In this document: piece after piece, positions 47,364 through 55,671 of the stretch
How the letters are laid out: the number at the start of each line of letters is the position of its first letter
How positions within the stretch are numbered: position 1 is the stretch's first letter
From: Streptomyces himastatinicus ATCC 53653
GTDB taxonomy: Bacteria; Actinomycetota; Actinomycetes; Streptomycetales; Streptomycetaceae
DNA length: 56,953 nt
Reading direction: 5' to 3'
NCBI RefSeq assembly: GCF_000158915.1
Contig: NZ_GG657754.1
Location: 6,048,018 to 6,104,970 of the forward strand
Notes under the pieces: generated by a model
Told to the model about the DNA's origin: nothing
Databases searched by the model: none
What the model saw: the letters and a program-made list of their open reading frames with translations, nothing else
Translations under genes and position numbers: made by a program

Positions 47364-48473
47364 GGGAGCGGCGCGAAGAAGTCCGCCACCACCCTCGCCT
47401 TCGTCGAAAGCCCGGTGCAGCTCCTCAACGTGCTGGAGTGGGCGTACACGGACGCCCTGCGCGCCCCGGGACCGGAATCCAAGCCGGTCGACCTCACCGT
47501 CGTCGTGCTCTCCCCGCACGATCCGATGACCCGCGGCCAGCTGCGCCGGATGGCCGAGCTGGCGCGTGACGAGGGCGTCACGGTGCGCTGGGAGAACGCG
47601 CGGGGCGGGGCCGGTGCCCCGCTGAAGACCGTCGGCGGGCTGCGCGGACCGCTGCGCCGGGCCGCCCGGGTGGTGATCGGGGATCCGTTCTCCCGCTACG
47701 TCCAGCTGCTGCTGACGCTCACCCGGGCCAAGGACCTGGTCGTGGTGGACGACGGCACGGCCACCATGGAGTTCATCTCCCAGCTGGCCAACGGGGAGCG
47801 CCTGGTGCGCTGGCACCGGCGCGGCAACAGCCGCGGGGTGGTCGACATGGCGTTCGCGCCGGTCTCCGCCACCGCGCGCCGCAGGCTCACCCCGGGCCGG
47901 AAGCGCCGGGTCGAGGTGTTCAGCTCGATGCCCGTCGAACCGCCCCCCGGGGTCACCGTCACCGCGAACGACTTCTCCTGGACCCGGGCCCGCTTCGGCC
48001 CGCCCCGGCTCACCCGCGGCACCGACCTGGTCGGCACCTCGCTGGTGGAGACCGGCGTGGTCGACCTGGAGCGCTATCTGGAGGCGGTCGCCGGGCTGGC
48101 CGAGGCCCACGGCGCGACCCGCTACTTCGCCCACCGCCGGGAGAGCGCCGAGAAGCTCAGCCGGGTCTCGCACGAGGTGGGTCTGGAGATCGTACGGCCC
48201 GACCTGCCGCTGGAGCTGATAGCGCGCCGCGGCCCGATCGGGCACACCATCGTGAGCTTCCCGTCCACCGTGGTGCACACCCTGCCGCTCGCGCTCGCGG
48301 GCACCGAGGTGAAGGTCGCCGTGTACGACGTCGACCCCGCCTGGCTGACCAGCGACGCGTCCCCGCGCGCCCAGGGGTTCCTGTCGGGCGTCACCGACAC
48401 CGCCCGGGACGTCCAGCGGCCCGGCACCGTGCCGTCCACCGCGGCCCCCGACACCCCGCTGGCCATGTCGTAA
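47358..48473 (+). CDS. Second polysialyltransferase-like glycosyltransferase
   Basis: 371 aa from the ATG at 47358; the frame is open to 47202, but that part crosses a hairpin and tandem repeats and is not protein-like. The core begins SATTLAFVESPVQLLNVLEW, a start pattern typical of the polysialyltransferase / GT52-like family, followed by RVVIGDPFSRYVQLLLTL, AKDLVVVDDGTATMEFI, TRYFAHRRESAEKLSRVSHE and VSFPSTVVHTLPLAL. It differs from the family member at 40919 and may add a different linkage, or initiate rather than extend chains. No signal or TM segment; probably acts at the inner membrane face. Confidence 0.75.
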   Translation: MSGSGAKKSATTLAFVESPVQLLNVLEWAYTDALRAPGPESKPVDLTVVVLSPHDPMTRGQLRRMAELARDEGVTVRWENARGGAGAPLKTVGGLRGPLRRAARVVIGDPFSRYVQLLLTLTRAKDLVVVDDGTATMEFISQLANGERLVRWHRRGNSRGVVDMAFAPVSATARRRLTPGRKRRVEVFSSMPVEPPPGVTVTANDFSWTRARFGPPRLTRGTDLVGTSLVETGVVDLERYLEAVAGLAEAHGATRYFAHRRESAEKLSRVSHEVGLEIVRPDLPLELIARRGPIGHTIVSFPSTVVHTLPLALAGTEVKVAVYDVDPAWLTSDASPRAQGFLSGVTDTARDVQRPGTVPSTAAPDTPLAMS

Positions 48474-48491
48474 GGACAGGGGGCCTGACGC

Positions 48492-48565
48492 CAGGGGGTA
48501 CGCCATGTGGCGCTTCTCACGAAACGATCACACGCTCGCCGAGAAGCAAAGTTTTATACCCCCTG
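48492..48565 (+). terminator. Nested inverted repeats downstream of the glycopolymer operon
   Basis: An outer pair CAGGGGGTA (48492-48500) / TACCCCCTG (48557-48565) encloses GCTTCTC (48512-48518) / GAGAAGC (48541-48547), followed by AAAGTTTTAT. The inner stem plus T-rich tail resembles an intrinsic terminator, and the outer stem could form an alternative structure. This lies in the 197-bp gap before the M20 gene. Confidence 0.55.
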
Positions 48566-48670
48566 ACTAGGGAGATCATGCACCGGCAGGGGTGCTTTTC
48601 CGCCCCGAACGGGTTGAAGTTTTGTTGATCGACATTCGCTCCACCCCAAGGTCGTTCTACGCTTCATTGG

Positions 48671-49906
48671 GTGAAGCAATTGATGTCCCTCGACGAGACC
48701 GATGCCACACCTTCCGCCGACGCGGCACTGCCCGGCGCGCTCCCCGATGAGCTGCGCGCCGAACTGATCGCCTTCCGGCGGGACTTGCACATGCACCCCG
48801 AGCTGGGCAACTGCGAGTTCCGCACCACCGCCGCCCTCAAGGCGCGGCTGGAGAAGGCGGGCCTTCAGCCCCGCGTCCTGCCCAGTGGCACCGGCCTCAT
48901 CTGTGACATCGGCCCCTGGGACGGGGTGACGCCCGCCCTGGCCCTGCGCGGCGACATCGACGCCCTGCCCATCCCGGACACCAAGACCGTCCCGTACCGC
49001 TCGACCGTCGCCGACCGCGCCCACGCCTGCGGCCATGACGTCCACACCACCGTGGTCCTCGGCGCCGGTCTGGTCCTCGCCGAGCTGGCCCGCGAGGGCC
49101 GGCTGCGGCGCCCGGTGCGGCTGCTGTTCCAGCCCGCCGAGGAGGTCCTGCCGGGCGGTGCCGCCGACGCGATCGACGCCGGTGTCCTGGACGGCGTCGG
49201 GCGGATCCTCGCCCTGCACTGCGACCCCAAGGTCGAGGTCGGCCGGATCGGGCTGCGCACCGGCCCCATCACCTCCGCCTGCGACCGGCTGGAGGTCTCC
49301 CTCGACGGGCCCGGCGGCCACACCGCCCGCCCCCACCTCACCACCGACCTGGTCACCGCGACCGCCAAGGTGATCACCGAGGTGCCCGCGCTGCTGGCCC
49401 GCCGGGTCGACGCCCGCTCCGGCCTCGCCGTCACCTGGGGCCGGGTCGAGTCCGGCCACGCGTGCAACGTCATCCCGCAGCACGCCGAGCTGTCCGCCAC
49501 GGTCCGCTGCCTGGACCTGCCCGCCTGGTATGCCGCCCCCGACCTGGTGCACGCCGCGATCGACGAGATCGCCACCCTCCACCGCGCCAAGTCGGAGATC
49601 AACTACGTCCGCGGGGTCCCGCCGGTGGTCAACGAGGAGACGTCCACCGAGCTGCTGCGCGACGCGATGGTGGCCCGCCGCGGTTCGTACGCGGTCGAGG
49701 ACACCGAACAGAGCCTCGGCGGCGAGGACTTCTCCTGGTACCTGGAGAAGGTGCCCGGCGCGATGGCCCGGCTGGGCGTGCGCAGGGTCGGCGACACCAC
49801 CCGGCGCGACCTGCACGCGGGCGACTTCGACGTGGACGAGGGCGCTATCGCGGTGGGCGTCGAGCTGTTCACCGCCGCGGCGTTGCTCGACCGAAACGTC
49901 CTGTAG
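48671..49906 (+). CDS. M20-family amidohydrolase (metal-dependent)
   Basis: 411 aa from a GTG at 48671; an ATG at 48683 is possible. TACGCT ends seven bases before the GTG, and no ribosome-binding site is seen, so a leaderless mRNA is likely. Metal-site motifs are present: HMHPELG, ALRGDIDALPI, HACGHDVHTT (Cys/His ligands), LFQPAEEVLPGGA and SLGGEDFSWYLEKVPG. The inserted dimerisation domain starts near GPGGHTARPH. The family hydrolyses N-acyl amino acids, IAA conjugates or p-aminobenzoyl-glutamate; the substrate here is unknown. It lies before, but is separated by 134 bp from, the nucleoside transporter operon. Confidence 0.88.
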   Translation: MKQLMSLDETDATPSADAALPGALPDELRAELIAFRRDLHMHPELGNCEFRTTAALKARLEKAGLQPRVLPSGTGLICDIGPWDGVTPALALRGDIDALPIPDTKTVPYRSTVADRAHACGHDVHTTVVLGAGLVLAELAREGRLRRPVRLLFQPAEEVLPGGAADAIDAGVLDGVGRILALHCDPKVEVGRIGLRTGPITSACDRLEVSLDGPGGHTARPHLTTDLVTATAKVITEVPALLARRVDARSGLAVTWGRVESGHACNVIPQHAELSATVRCLDLPAWYAAPDLVHAAIDEIATLHRAKSEINYVRGVPPVVNEETSTELLRDAMVARRGSYAVEDTEQSLGGEDFSWYLEKVPGAMARLGVRRVGDTTRRDLHAGDFDVDEGAIAVGVELFTAAALLDRNVL

Positions 49907-49960
49907 ATCCAGTCTTCACGAGAGGTTCGCGACGATCCGATAACGGCTTCGGAGCGAGCC

Positions 49961-49988
49961 TTTATCTGGGATCTACGCGCGTTACGAT
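49961..49988 (+). promoter_or_regulatory. Possible sigma70-type promoter of the nucleoside transporter operon
   Basis: TTTATC (49961-49966) and TACGAT (49983-49988) are 16 bp apart, 52 bp upstream of the lipoprotein start, in the 134-bp gap 49907-50040. The -10 is good; the -35 is weak. Confidence 0.35.
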
Positions 49989-50040
49989 GCGGCGGAGCCA
50001 GCGCCGCACAGAGGCGCTTCGAGATTCAGAGGGGACCCTC

Positions 50041-51072
50041 GTGCGCCGGGTATCCACGATAGCTGTCGCGGGCATCGCCACCGCGGCTCTCGCCATGTCC
50101 GTCACCGCCTGCGGCAGCAGCTCCGAAGAGGGGAGCAAGGCCGCCGGCGTCGGCCTCGCCTATGACGTCGGCGGCCGCGGCGACCACTCCTTCAACGACT
50201 CCGCGGCCAAGGGCTACGACCGCGCCCGGAAGGACTTCAAGGTCAAGGGCAAGGAGCTGACCGCGAAGGACGGCGACACCGACGCCGACCGCTACGACAA
50301 GCTCTCCAGCCTCGCCGAGGCGGGTTACAACCCGGTCGTCGGCGTCGGCTACGCGTGGACCCCCTCGCTGGCCAAGGCCGCCAAGAAGTACCCCGACACG
50401 GACTTCGGGATCGTCGACTCCGTCGTCGACTCCAAGAACGTCGCCAGCCTGGTCTCCGCCGAGCACGAGGGCTCGTACCTCGCCGGGGTGGCCGCTGGGC
50501 TCAAGACCAAGTCGAACAAGGTCGGCTTCATCGGCGGCACCGACAGCGCGCTGATCAAGAAGTTCGCGGGCGGCTTCCAGCAGGGCCTGAAGGACACCAA
50601 CCCCAAGGCGTCCCTCGACGTCCAGTGGGTGCAGGTCGGCTCGCCCAAGGGCTTCGGCATGCCGGACCGCGGCAAGGACATCGCCGAGGGCATGCTTTCC
50701 AACAAGGTCGACGTGATCTTCTCCGCGGCCGGCGGCTCCGGCGCGGGCGCGATCGAGGCGACCGGCAAGAAGAAGGGCACCTGGTCGATCGGCGTCGACG
50801 GCGACCAGTACTACGACAAGGGCCTGGCCCCGTACAAGAACGCCATACTGACCTCCATGGTCAAGAACGTGGACGGCTCGGTCTACGACTTCATCAAGAG
50901 CGTCGTCAAGACGAAGAAGTCCGAACACGGCGTGCAGTCCTACGACCTCAAGCGCGGCGGCGTCGGCCTCTCGTACTCCGGCGGCTTCATCGACGACATC
51001 AAGCCGAAGATCGAGACGGCGAAGAAGAAGATCATCGACGGCAAGATCAAGGTCGCGGACACCTACAAGTAA
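50041..51072 (+). CDS. BMP-family nucleoside-binding lipoprotein
   Basis: 343 aa from a GTG with AGAGGGG upstream. The signal peptide ends in the lipobox SVTAC (Cys24), so the mature protein is anchored outside the membrane. The periplasmic-binding fold of the BMP/Med family shows DVGGRGDHSFNDSAAKGYDR, VGVGYAWTPSLAKAAKKYPD, GTDSALIKKFAGGFQQGL, DVIFSAAGGSGAGAIEA and GVDGDQYYDKG. Homologues bind purine or pyrimidine nucleosides for ABC uptake (PnrA, NupN/BmpA). It is first in an operon with its ATPase, two permeases, cytidine deaminase and thymidine phosphorylase, which supports nucleoside binding. Confidence 0.92.
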   Translation: MRRVSTIAVAGIATAALAMSVTACGSSSEEGSKAAGVGLAYDVGGRGDHSFNDSAAKGYDRARKDFKVKGKELTAKDGDTDADRYDKLSSLAEAGYNPVVGVGYAWTPSLAKAAKKYPDTDFGIVDSVVDSKNVASLVSAEHEGSYLAGVAAGLKTKSNKVGFIGGTDSALIKKFAGGFQQGLKDTNPKASLDVQWVQVGSPKGFGMPDRGKDIAEGMLSNKVDVIFSAAGGSGAGAIEATGKKKGTWSIGVDGDQYYDKGLAPYKNAILTSMVKNVDGSVYDFIKSVVKTKKSEHGVQSYDLKRGGVGLSYSGGFIDDIKPKIETAKKKIIDGKIKVADTYK

Positions 51073-51123
51073 CCGGTCCCCGTCACCGGCCGGACTCAAC
51101 GGGCCTGGTCACCGACGGACCTG

Positions 51124-51149
51124 GGGGGCGTGCCCTTGGGCGCGCCCCC
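51124..51149 (+). promoter_or_regulatory. Intercistronic hairpin between binding protein and ATPase genes
   Basis: GGGGGCG-T-GCCC pairs with GGGC-G-CGCCCCC around a two-base loop, 51 bp after the lipoprotein stop. Such structures often stabilise the binding-protein mRNA and reduce expression of the downstream ABC subunits. A GTG at 51130 lies inside the stem, making it an unlikely start for the ATPase. Confidence 0.6.
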
Positions 51150-51183
51150 TTCACTACACGCTCTCGCCCCTCAGGAGTGCGCC

Positions 51184-52815
51184 ATCAAAGCCGCCAGCCC
51201 ACCCAAGGGCGCCCCCGCAGGTGACGTCGGAGACGTTGCCGTCCAACTCCGCGGAATCACCAAGCGGTTCCCCGGAGTCGTCGCCAACCACGACATCGAC
51301 ATCACCGTGCGACGCGGCACCGTGCACGCCCTCGTGGGCGAGAACGGCGCGGGCAAGTCCACCCTGATGAAGATCCTTTACGGGATGCAGCGCCCCGACG
51401 AGGGCACCATCGAGCTCGACGGCGCACCGGTCGAACTGCACTCCCCGGCGGACGCCATATCCCGCGGGGTGGGCATGGTGCACCAGCACTTCATGCTCGC
51501 CGACAACTTCACCGTGCTGGAGAACGTCGTCCTCGGCGCGGAGAAGCTGCACGGCATCGGCGGCAAGGCGCGCGCCCGCATCAAGGAGATCTCCGACGCC
51601 TACGGGCTGGGCGTCCGCCCCGACGTCATGGTCGAGGACCTGGGCGTGGCGGACCGCCAGCGCGTGGAGATCCTCAAGGTCCTCTACCGCGGCGCCCGCA
51701 CCCTCATCCTCGACGAGCCCACCGCGGTCCTCGTCCCGCAGGAGGTCGACGCGCTCTTCGCCAACCTCCGCGACCTCAAGGCCGAGGGCCTGACCGTCCT
51801 GTTCATTTCGCACAAGCTGGGCGAAGTCCTCGCCGTGGCCGACGACATCACCGTCATCCGGCGCGGTACGACGGTGGCCTCGGTCGTCCCCTCCGAGACC
51901 GACCCGCGGCGGCTCGCCGAGCTGATGGTCGGCAGCGAACTGCCCTCGCCGGAGACCCGCGAATCCACCGTCACCGACACCGGGATGCTGACCCTCGACG
52001 GGGTGCGGCTCACCGCGACCGACGTGGACGGCGTCGAGCGGGCCGTCCTGGACGACATCGGCTTGCGCATCCGCAAGGGCGAAGTCCTCGGCATCGCCGG
52101 GGTCGAGGGCAACGGCCAGGCCGAACTGGTCGAGGCCATCATGGGCATGCGCGACCCCGACGCGGGCACCATCACCCTCGACGGCGCCGACATCTCCCAC
52201 GCGCCCACCCGCAAGCGGCGTGAGGACGGCATCGGTTACATCCCCGAGGACCGCCACCGGCACGGCCTGCTGCTGGAGGCCCCGCTGTGGGAGAACCGCA
52301 TCCTCGGCCATGTCACCGAGCCGCCCAACAGCAAGGGCGGACTGCTCAACCCGGCCGCCGCCCGCCGTGACACCGAGCGCATCGTCGCCACGTACGACGT
52401 CCGCACCCCTGGAATCGAGGTCACCGCGGCCTCGCTGTCCGGCGGCAACCAGCAGAAGCTGATCGTCGGCCGCGAGATGAGCCACCACCCCAAGCTGCTC
52501 ATCGCCGCGCATCCGACGCGCGGCGTGGACGTCGGCGCGCAGGCGCAGATCTGGGACCAGATCCGCACCGCGCGCCGCGAGGGCCTGGCCGTGCTGCTGA
52601 TCTCGGCCGACCTGGACGAGCTGATCGGCCTGTCCGACACCCTGCGGGTCATGTACCGGGGCCGCCTGGTCGCCGACGCCGACCCCGCCACGATCACCCC
52701 GGAGGAGCTGGGCTCGGCCATGACCGGCGCGGCGTCCGGCCACCTGGAACACCCCGCCGAGGACGCTGCCGAGGCCGATGAGGCCGAGGTCACGACCGGG
52801 GGAGAGGACCGATGA
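51184..52815 (+). CDS. ABC transporter ATPase for nucleosides (two NBDs)
   Basis: About 543 aa. NBD1: Walker A GENGAGKST (~54-62), Q-loop HQHFMLADNFTVLENV, degenerate signature LGVADRQRVEILKVLYRG, Walker B TLILDEPTAVL. NBD2: Walker A degenerated to GVEGNGQAE, signature LSGGNQQK, Walker B LLIAAHPTRGVD. This double, asymmetric form is typical of the nucleoside/rhamnose-type (NupA/YufO) group. The start is unusual: AGGAG (51173-51177) lies six bases before an ATC at 51184, and no ATG or GTG is placed as well in this frame. A GTG at 51130 would add 18 residues but lies in a hairpin. It is followed by the permease with a 4-bp overlap. Confidence 0.9.
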   Translation: MKAASPPKGAPAGDVGDVAVQLRGITKRFPGVVANHDIDITVRRGTVHALVGENGAGKSTLMKILYGMQRPDEGTIELDGAPVELHSPADAISRGVGMVHQHFMLADNFTVLENVVLGAEKLHGIGGKARARIKEISDAYGLGVRPDVMVEDLGVADRQRVEILKVLYRGARTLILDEPTAVLVPQEVDALFANLRDLKAEGLTVLFISHKLGEVLAVADDITVIRRGTTVASVVPSETDPRRLAELMVGSELPSPETRESTVTDTGMLTLDGVRLTATDVDGVERAVLDDIGLRIRKGEVLGIAGVEGNGQAELVEAIMGMRDPDAGTITLDGADISHAPTRKRREDGIGYIPEDRHRHGLLLEAPLWENRILGHVTEPPNSKGGLLNPAAARRDTERIVATYDVRTPGIEVTAASLSGGNQQKLIVGREMSHHPKLLIAAHPTRGVDVGAQAQIWDQIRTARREGLAVLLISADLDELIGLSDTLRVMYRGRLVADADPATITPEELGSAMTGAASGHLEHPAEDAAEADEAEVTTGGEDR

Positions 52816-53933
52816 AGAAGTTCGACAAGGAGCGGGTGCTCCTCGCGGTCGCGGCCCCGCTGCTCGCGCTCGTCGCTGCGTTCCTCCTGACCGCCCTGGT
52901 GCTGGCCGCCACCGGCAAGGCGCCGTTCAACGCCTTCGGCATCATGTTCGACTACGGCGTCAAGGCGGACAGCCAGGTCTACATCCTCAACAAGGCGACG
53001 ACGTACTACCTGGCGGGTCTCGCGGTGGCCATCGGCTTCCGGATGAACCTGTTCAACATCGGCGTCGACGGCCAGTACCGGCTCGCCGCCTTCTTCGCCG
53101 CCGTCGTCGGCGGGGCGCTCGAGCTGCCGGGCCTGGTGCAGATCCCGCTGATCATCCTCGTCGCCATGCTGGTCGGCGCGATGTGGGCGTCCATCGCCGG
53201 ACTGCTCAAGGTCTACCGCGGTGTCAGCGAGGTGATCAGCACCATCATGCTGAACTCCCTCTCGGGCATCCTCATCAGCTATCTGCTGGTGGACGGCCGC
53301 CTGGCCGACCTCGACAAGCAGACCAACATCGTCGCCACCGACCCGCTGCCCTCCTCCAGCCACTTCTTCACCATCCCGGCCGGCGGCGACCTCGACCCCG
53401 TCTTCGGCTTCATCGTCGTCGCCGCGCTCGCCGGCGTCGGCTTCTGGTTCCTCCTCGGCCGCACCCGCTTCGGCTTCGACCTGCGCGCGGTGGGCCGCTC
53501 CGAGTCCGCCGCCCAGGCCAGCGGCGTCGACGTCAAGCGCATGGTGCTCACCAGCATGCTGCTCTCCGGCGGGATGGCCGGGCTCATCGGCATGCCGACC
53601 CTGCTCAACGACACCCACCAGTTCACCTCCGACTTCCCGGCCGGTATCGGCTTCACCGGTATCGCCATCGCCCTCCTCGGCCGTAACAACCCGGTCGGCA
53701 TCGCGCTGGCCGCGGTGCTGTGGGGCTTCCTGGAGCGCGGCGCCAACCGGCTGGAGTTCGAGGGCTACGACAAGGAGATCGTCGGCGTCATGCAGGGCGT
53801 GATCGTCCTGTGCGTCGTCATCGCGTACGAACTGGTGCGCCGCTACGGCCTCAAGCGCCAGCAGCAGCGGGTCGGCGCGGAACTCGCCGCCCAGGCTCGC
53901 AAGAGCGAGAAGAAGAAGGAGGTGGCGGTATGA
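52812..53933 (+). CDS. ABC nucleoside permease 1
   Basis: 373 aa starting at the ATG that overlaps the ATPase stop (ATGA). It has about 9-10 TM segments in the BPD_transp_2 family. GLAVAIGFRMNLFNIGVDGQ and YRLAAFFAAVVG near the front, GVSEVISTIMLNSLSGILIS (the EAA-like coupling region) and LRAVGRSESAAQASGVDVKR with RMVLTSMLLSGGMAGLIG later are typical of NupP/YufP. The C-terminus is a Lys/Glu-rich cytoplasmic tail. It pairs with the next gene to form the heterodimeric channel. Stop overlaps the next start (ATGA). Confidence 0.92.
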   Translation: MKKFDKERVLLAVAAPLLALVAAFLLTALVLAATGKAPFNAFGIMFDYGVKADSQVYILNKATTYYLAGLAVAIGFRMNLFNIGVDGQYRLAAFFAAVVGGALELPGLVQIPLIILVAMLVGAMWASIAGLLKVYRGVSEVISTIMLNSLSGILISYLLVDGRLADLDKQTNIVATDPLPSSSHFFTIPAGGDLDPVFGFIVVAALAGVGFWFLLGRTRFGFDLRAVGRSESAAQASGVDVKRMVLTSMLLSGGMAGLIGMPTLLNDTHQFTSDFPAGIGFTGIAIALLGRNNPVGIALAAVLWGFLERGANRLEFEGYDKEIVGVMQGVIVLCVVIAYELVRRYGLKRQQQRVGAELAAQARKSEKKKEVAV

Positions 53934-55222
53934 GCGCCACGGCTACCGCCACCAAGAGCACCGCACCCGGGAAGGCCCCGAAGCGAGGGCCCCGGATGTC
54001 CGTCGCCACGGTGCTGCTGATCATCGCCGGGACGCTGGTCGCGCTGTCCGTGCTGCGCGCCCTCGCCGGTGGCGGCCAGCAGTCCGCCTTCGAGAACATC
54101 ACCTCCTCCGGCCAGATCGGCGCCGCCCTCTCCATGGCCGTGCCCATCGGGCTCGCCGGGCTCGGCGGGCTGTGGGCCGAGCGGGCGGGCGTCGTCAACA
54201 TCGGCCTCGAAGGCATGATGATCCTCGGCACCTTCTTCGGTGCCTGGGCGGGCTACCAGACCAACCCCTGGGTGGGCGTCCTCGCCGGGGTCCTCGGCGG
54301 CGCGGTCGGCGGTCTGGTGCACGCCATCGCCACCGTCACCTTCGGCGTGGACCACATCATCTCCGGTGTCGCGATCAACATCCTCGCGCTCGGCGCCACC
54401 ACCTACCTGGCCAAGCGCTGGTTCGAGCCGCTGTCCGACATCGGCGGCAGCCCCAAGCAGTCCCCGCAGGTCGACGACATCGCGTCGTTCACCGTGCCGG
54501 GCCTGTCCGACGGGCTGGCCACCGTCGAGAACCACCACTGGTTCCTGGTCTCCGACCTCGCGGGCCTGCTCGGCGGCCTGGTCACCGACATCTCCGCGCT
54601 GACCATCGTCTCGATCCTGCTCTTCGCGGGCACCTTCTTCGTGCTGTGGAAGACCTCGTTCGGGCTGCGGCTGCGGTCCTGCGGCGAGAACCCCACTGCC
54701 GCCGAATCCCTCGGCGTCAACGTCTACCTCTACAAGTACGCGGCCGTCGTCATCTCCGGTGGCCTCGCCGGACTCGGCGGTGTCTTCCTCGCCCTGGTCC
54801 GCTCCCACATCTACAACGAGGGCCAGACCGGCGGCCGCGGCTACATCGGCCTCGCCGCCATGCTCTTCGGCAACTGGCGGCCCGGCGGCCTCGCCATGGG
54901 CGCGGGCCTCTTCGGCTACTCCGACGCCCTCCAGCTGCGCAACGGCGGTGCCACCGTCCACGCGCTGCTGCTCCTGGTGGCCCTCGGACTCGCCCTCCTG
55001 GCGGGCTGGCGGCTCTACCGTAAGAGGTACGTCGCGGGTGCGGTGTGCGGCGGCGCGGCCCTCGTCCTGGTGCTGTGGTACGCCCTGACGGACACCGTGG
55101 CCAACGACCTGGTCCCGGCGACCCCGTACATCGTCACCCTGCTGGTCATGGGGCTCGCCGCCCAGCGGCTGCGGATGCCCAAGGCCAACAACAAGCCCTA
55201 CCGGAAGGGACAGGGCACATGA
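53930..55222 (+). CDS. ABC nucleoside permease 2
   Basis: 430 aa, ATG overlapping the previous TGA. BPD_transp_2 family: SMAVPIGLAGLGGLWAERAG, VVNIGLEGMMILGTFFGAW, GVDHIISGVAINILALGAT and LRSCGENPTAAESLGVNVYL. It resembles NupQ/YufQ. It is longer than the usual ~320 aa because of an insertion of about 60 residues (KRWFEPLSDIGGSPKQSPQV and following) in the middle and extra C-terminal helices ending AQRLRMPKANNKPYRKG. Forms the pore with permease 1. Its TGA overlaps the ATG of the cytidine deaminase gene. Confidence 0.92.
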   Translation: MSATATATKSTAPGKAPKRGPRMSVATVLLIIAGTLVALSVLRALAGGGQQSAFENITSSGQIGAALSMAVPIGLAGLGGLWAERAGVVNIGLEGMMILGTFFGAWAGYQTNPWVGVLAGVLGGAVGGLVHAIATVTFGVDHIISGVAINILALGATTYLAKRWFEPLSDIGGSPKQSPQVDDIASFTVPGLSDGLATVENHHWFLVSDLAGLLGGLVTDISALTIVSILLFAGTFFVLWKTSFGLRLRSCGENPTAAESLGVNVYLYKYAAVVISGGLAGLGGVFLALVRSHIYNEGQTGGRGYIGLAAMLFGNWRPGGLAMGAGLFGYSDALQLRNGGATVHALLLLVALGLALLAGWRLYRKRYVAGAVCGGAALVLVLWYALTDTVANDLVPATPYIVTLLVMGLAAQRLRMPKANNKPYRKGQGT

Positions 55223-55641
55223 CCACATCTGTCGCAGCGGCTCCCGACTGGGAGGCGCTGCGCGCGGCGGCCCGGGACGCGATGTCCCGGGCGTACGCCC
55301 CCTACTCCCGCTTCCCCGTGGGCGCCGCCGCCCTCGTCGACGACGGCCGCACGGTCAGCGGCTGCAACGTGGAGAACGCGGCGTACGGCGTCGCGCTGTG
55401 TGCCGAGTGCGGCCTGATCTCCGCCCTCTTCGCCACCGGCGGCGGCCGCCTCACCGCCTTCACCTGCTGCGACCGCGACGGGGCGGTTCTGATGCCGTGC
55501 GGCCGCTGCCGCCAGCTGCTGTGGGAGCACGGCGGCCCCGAGCTCCAGATGGACACGGCGTCCGGCATCCGCCCGCTCGCCGAACTCCTCCCGGACGCGT
55601 TCGGCCCGGCCGATCTGGCCCGCATCAGCGCCCACGGCTGA
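55219..55641 (+). CDS. cdd: Cytidine deaminase
   Basis: 140 aa, ATG overlapping the permease stop (ATGA). The small tetrameric type: residues AYAPYSRFPVGAAALVDDGR, the substrate site GCNVENAAYGVALCAECGLI (zinc Cys plus the catalytic Glu in C-A-E) and the second zinc pair MPCGRCRQLLWE. It deaminates cytidine and deoxycytidine to uridine and deoxyuridine. It is translationally coupled to the nucleoside transporter, so imported pyrimidine nucleosides are processed at once. Confidence 0.95.
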   Translation: MTTSVAAAPDWEALRAAARDAMSRAYAPYSRFPVGAAALVDDGRTVSGCNVENAAYGVALCAECGLISALFATGGGRLTAFTCCDRDGAVLMPCGRCRQLLWEHGGPELQMDTASGIRPLAELLPDAFGPADLARISAHG

Positions 55642-55671
55642 CCGCACCTCGTACGAAAGGCCCTTCCGCCC

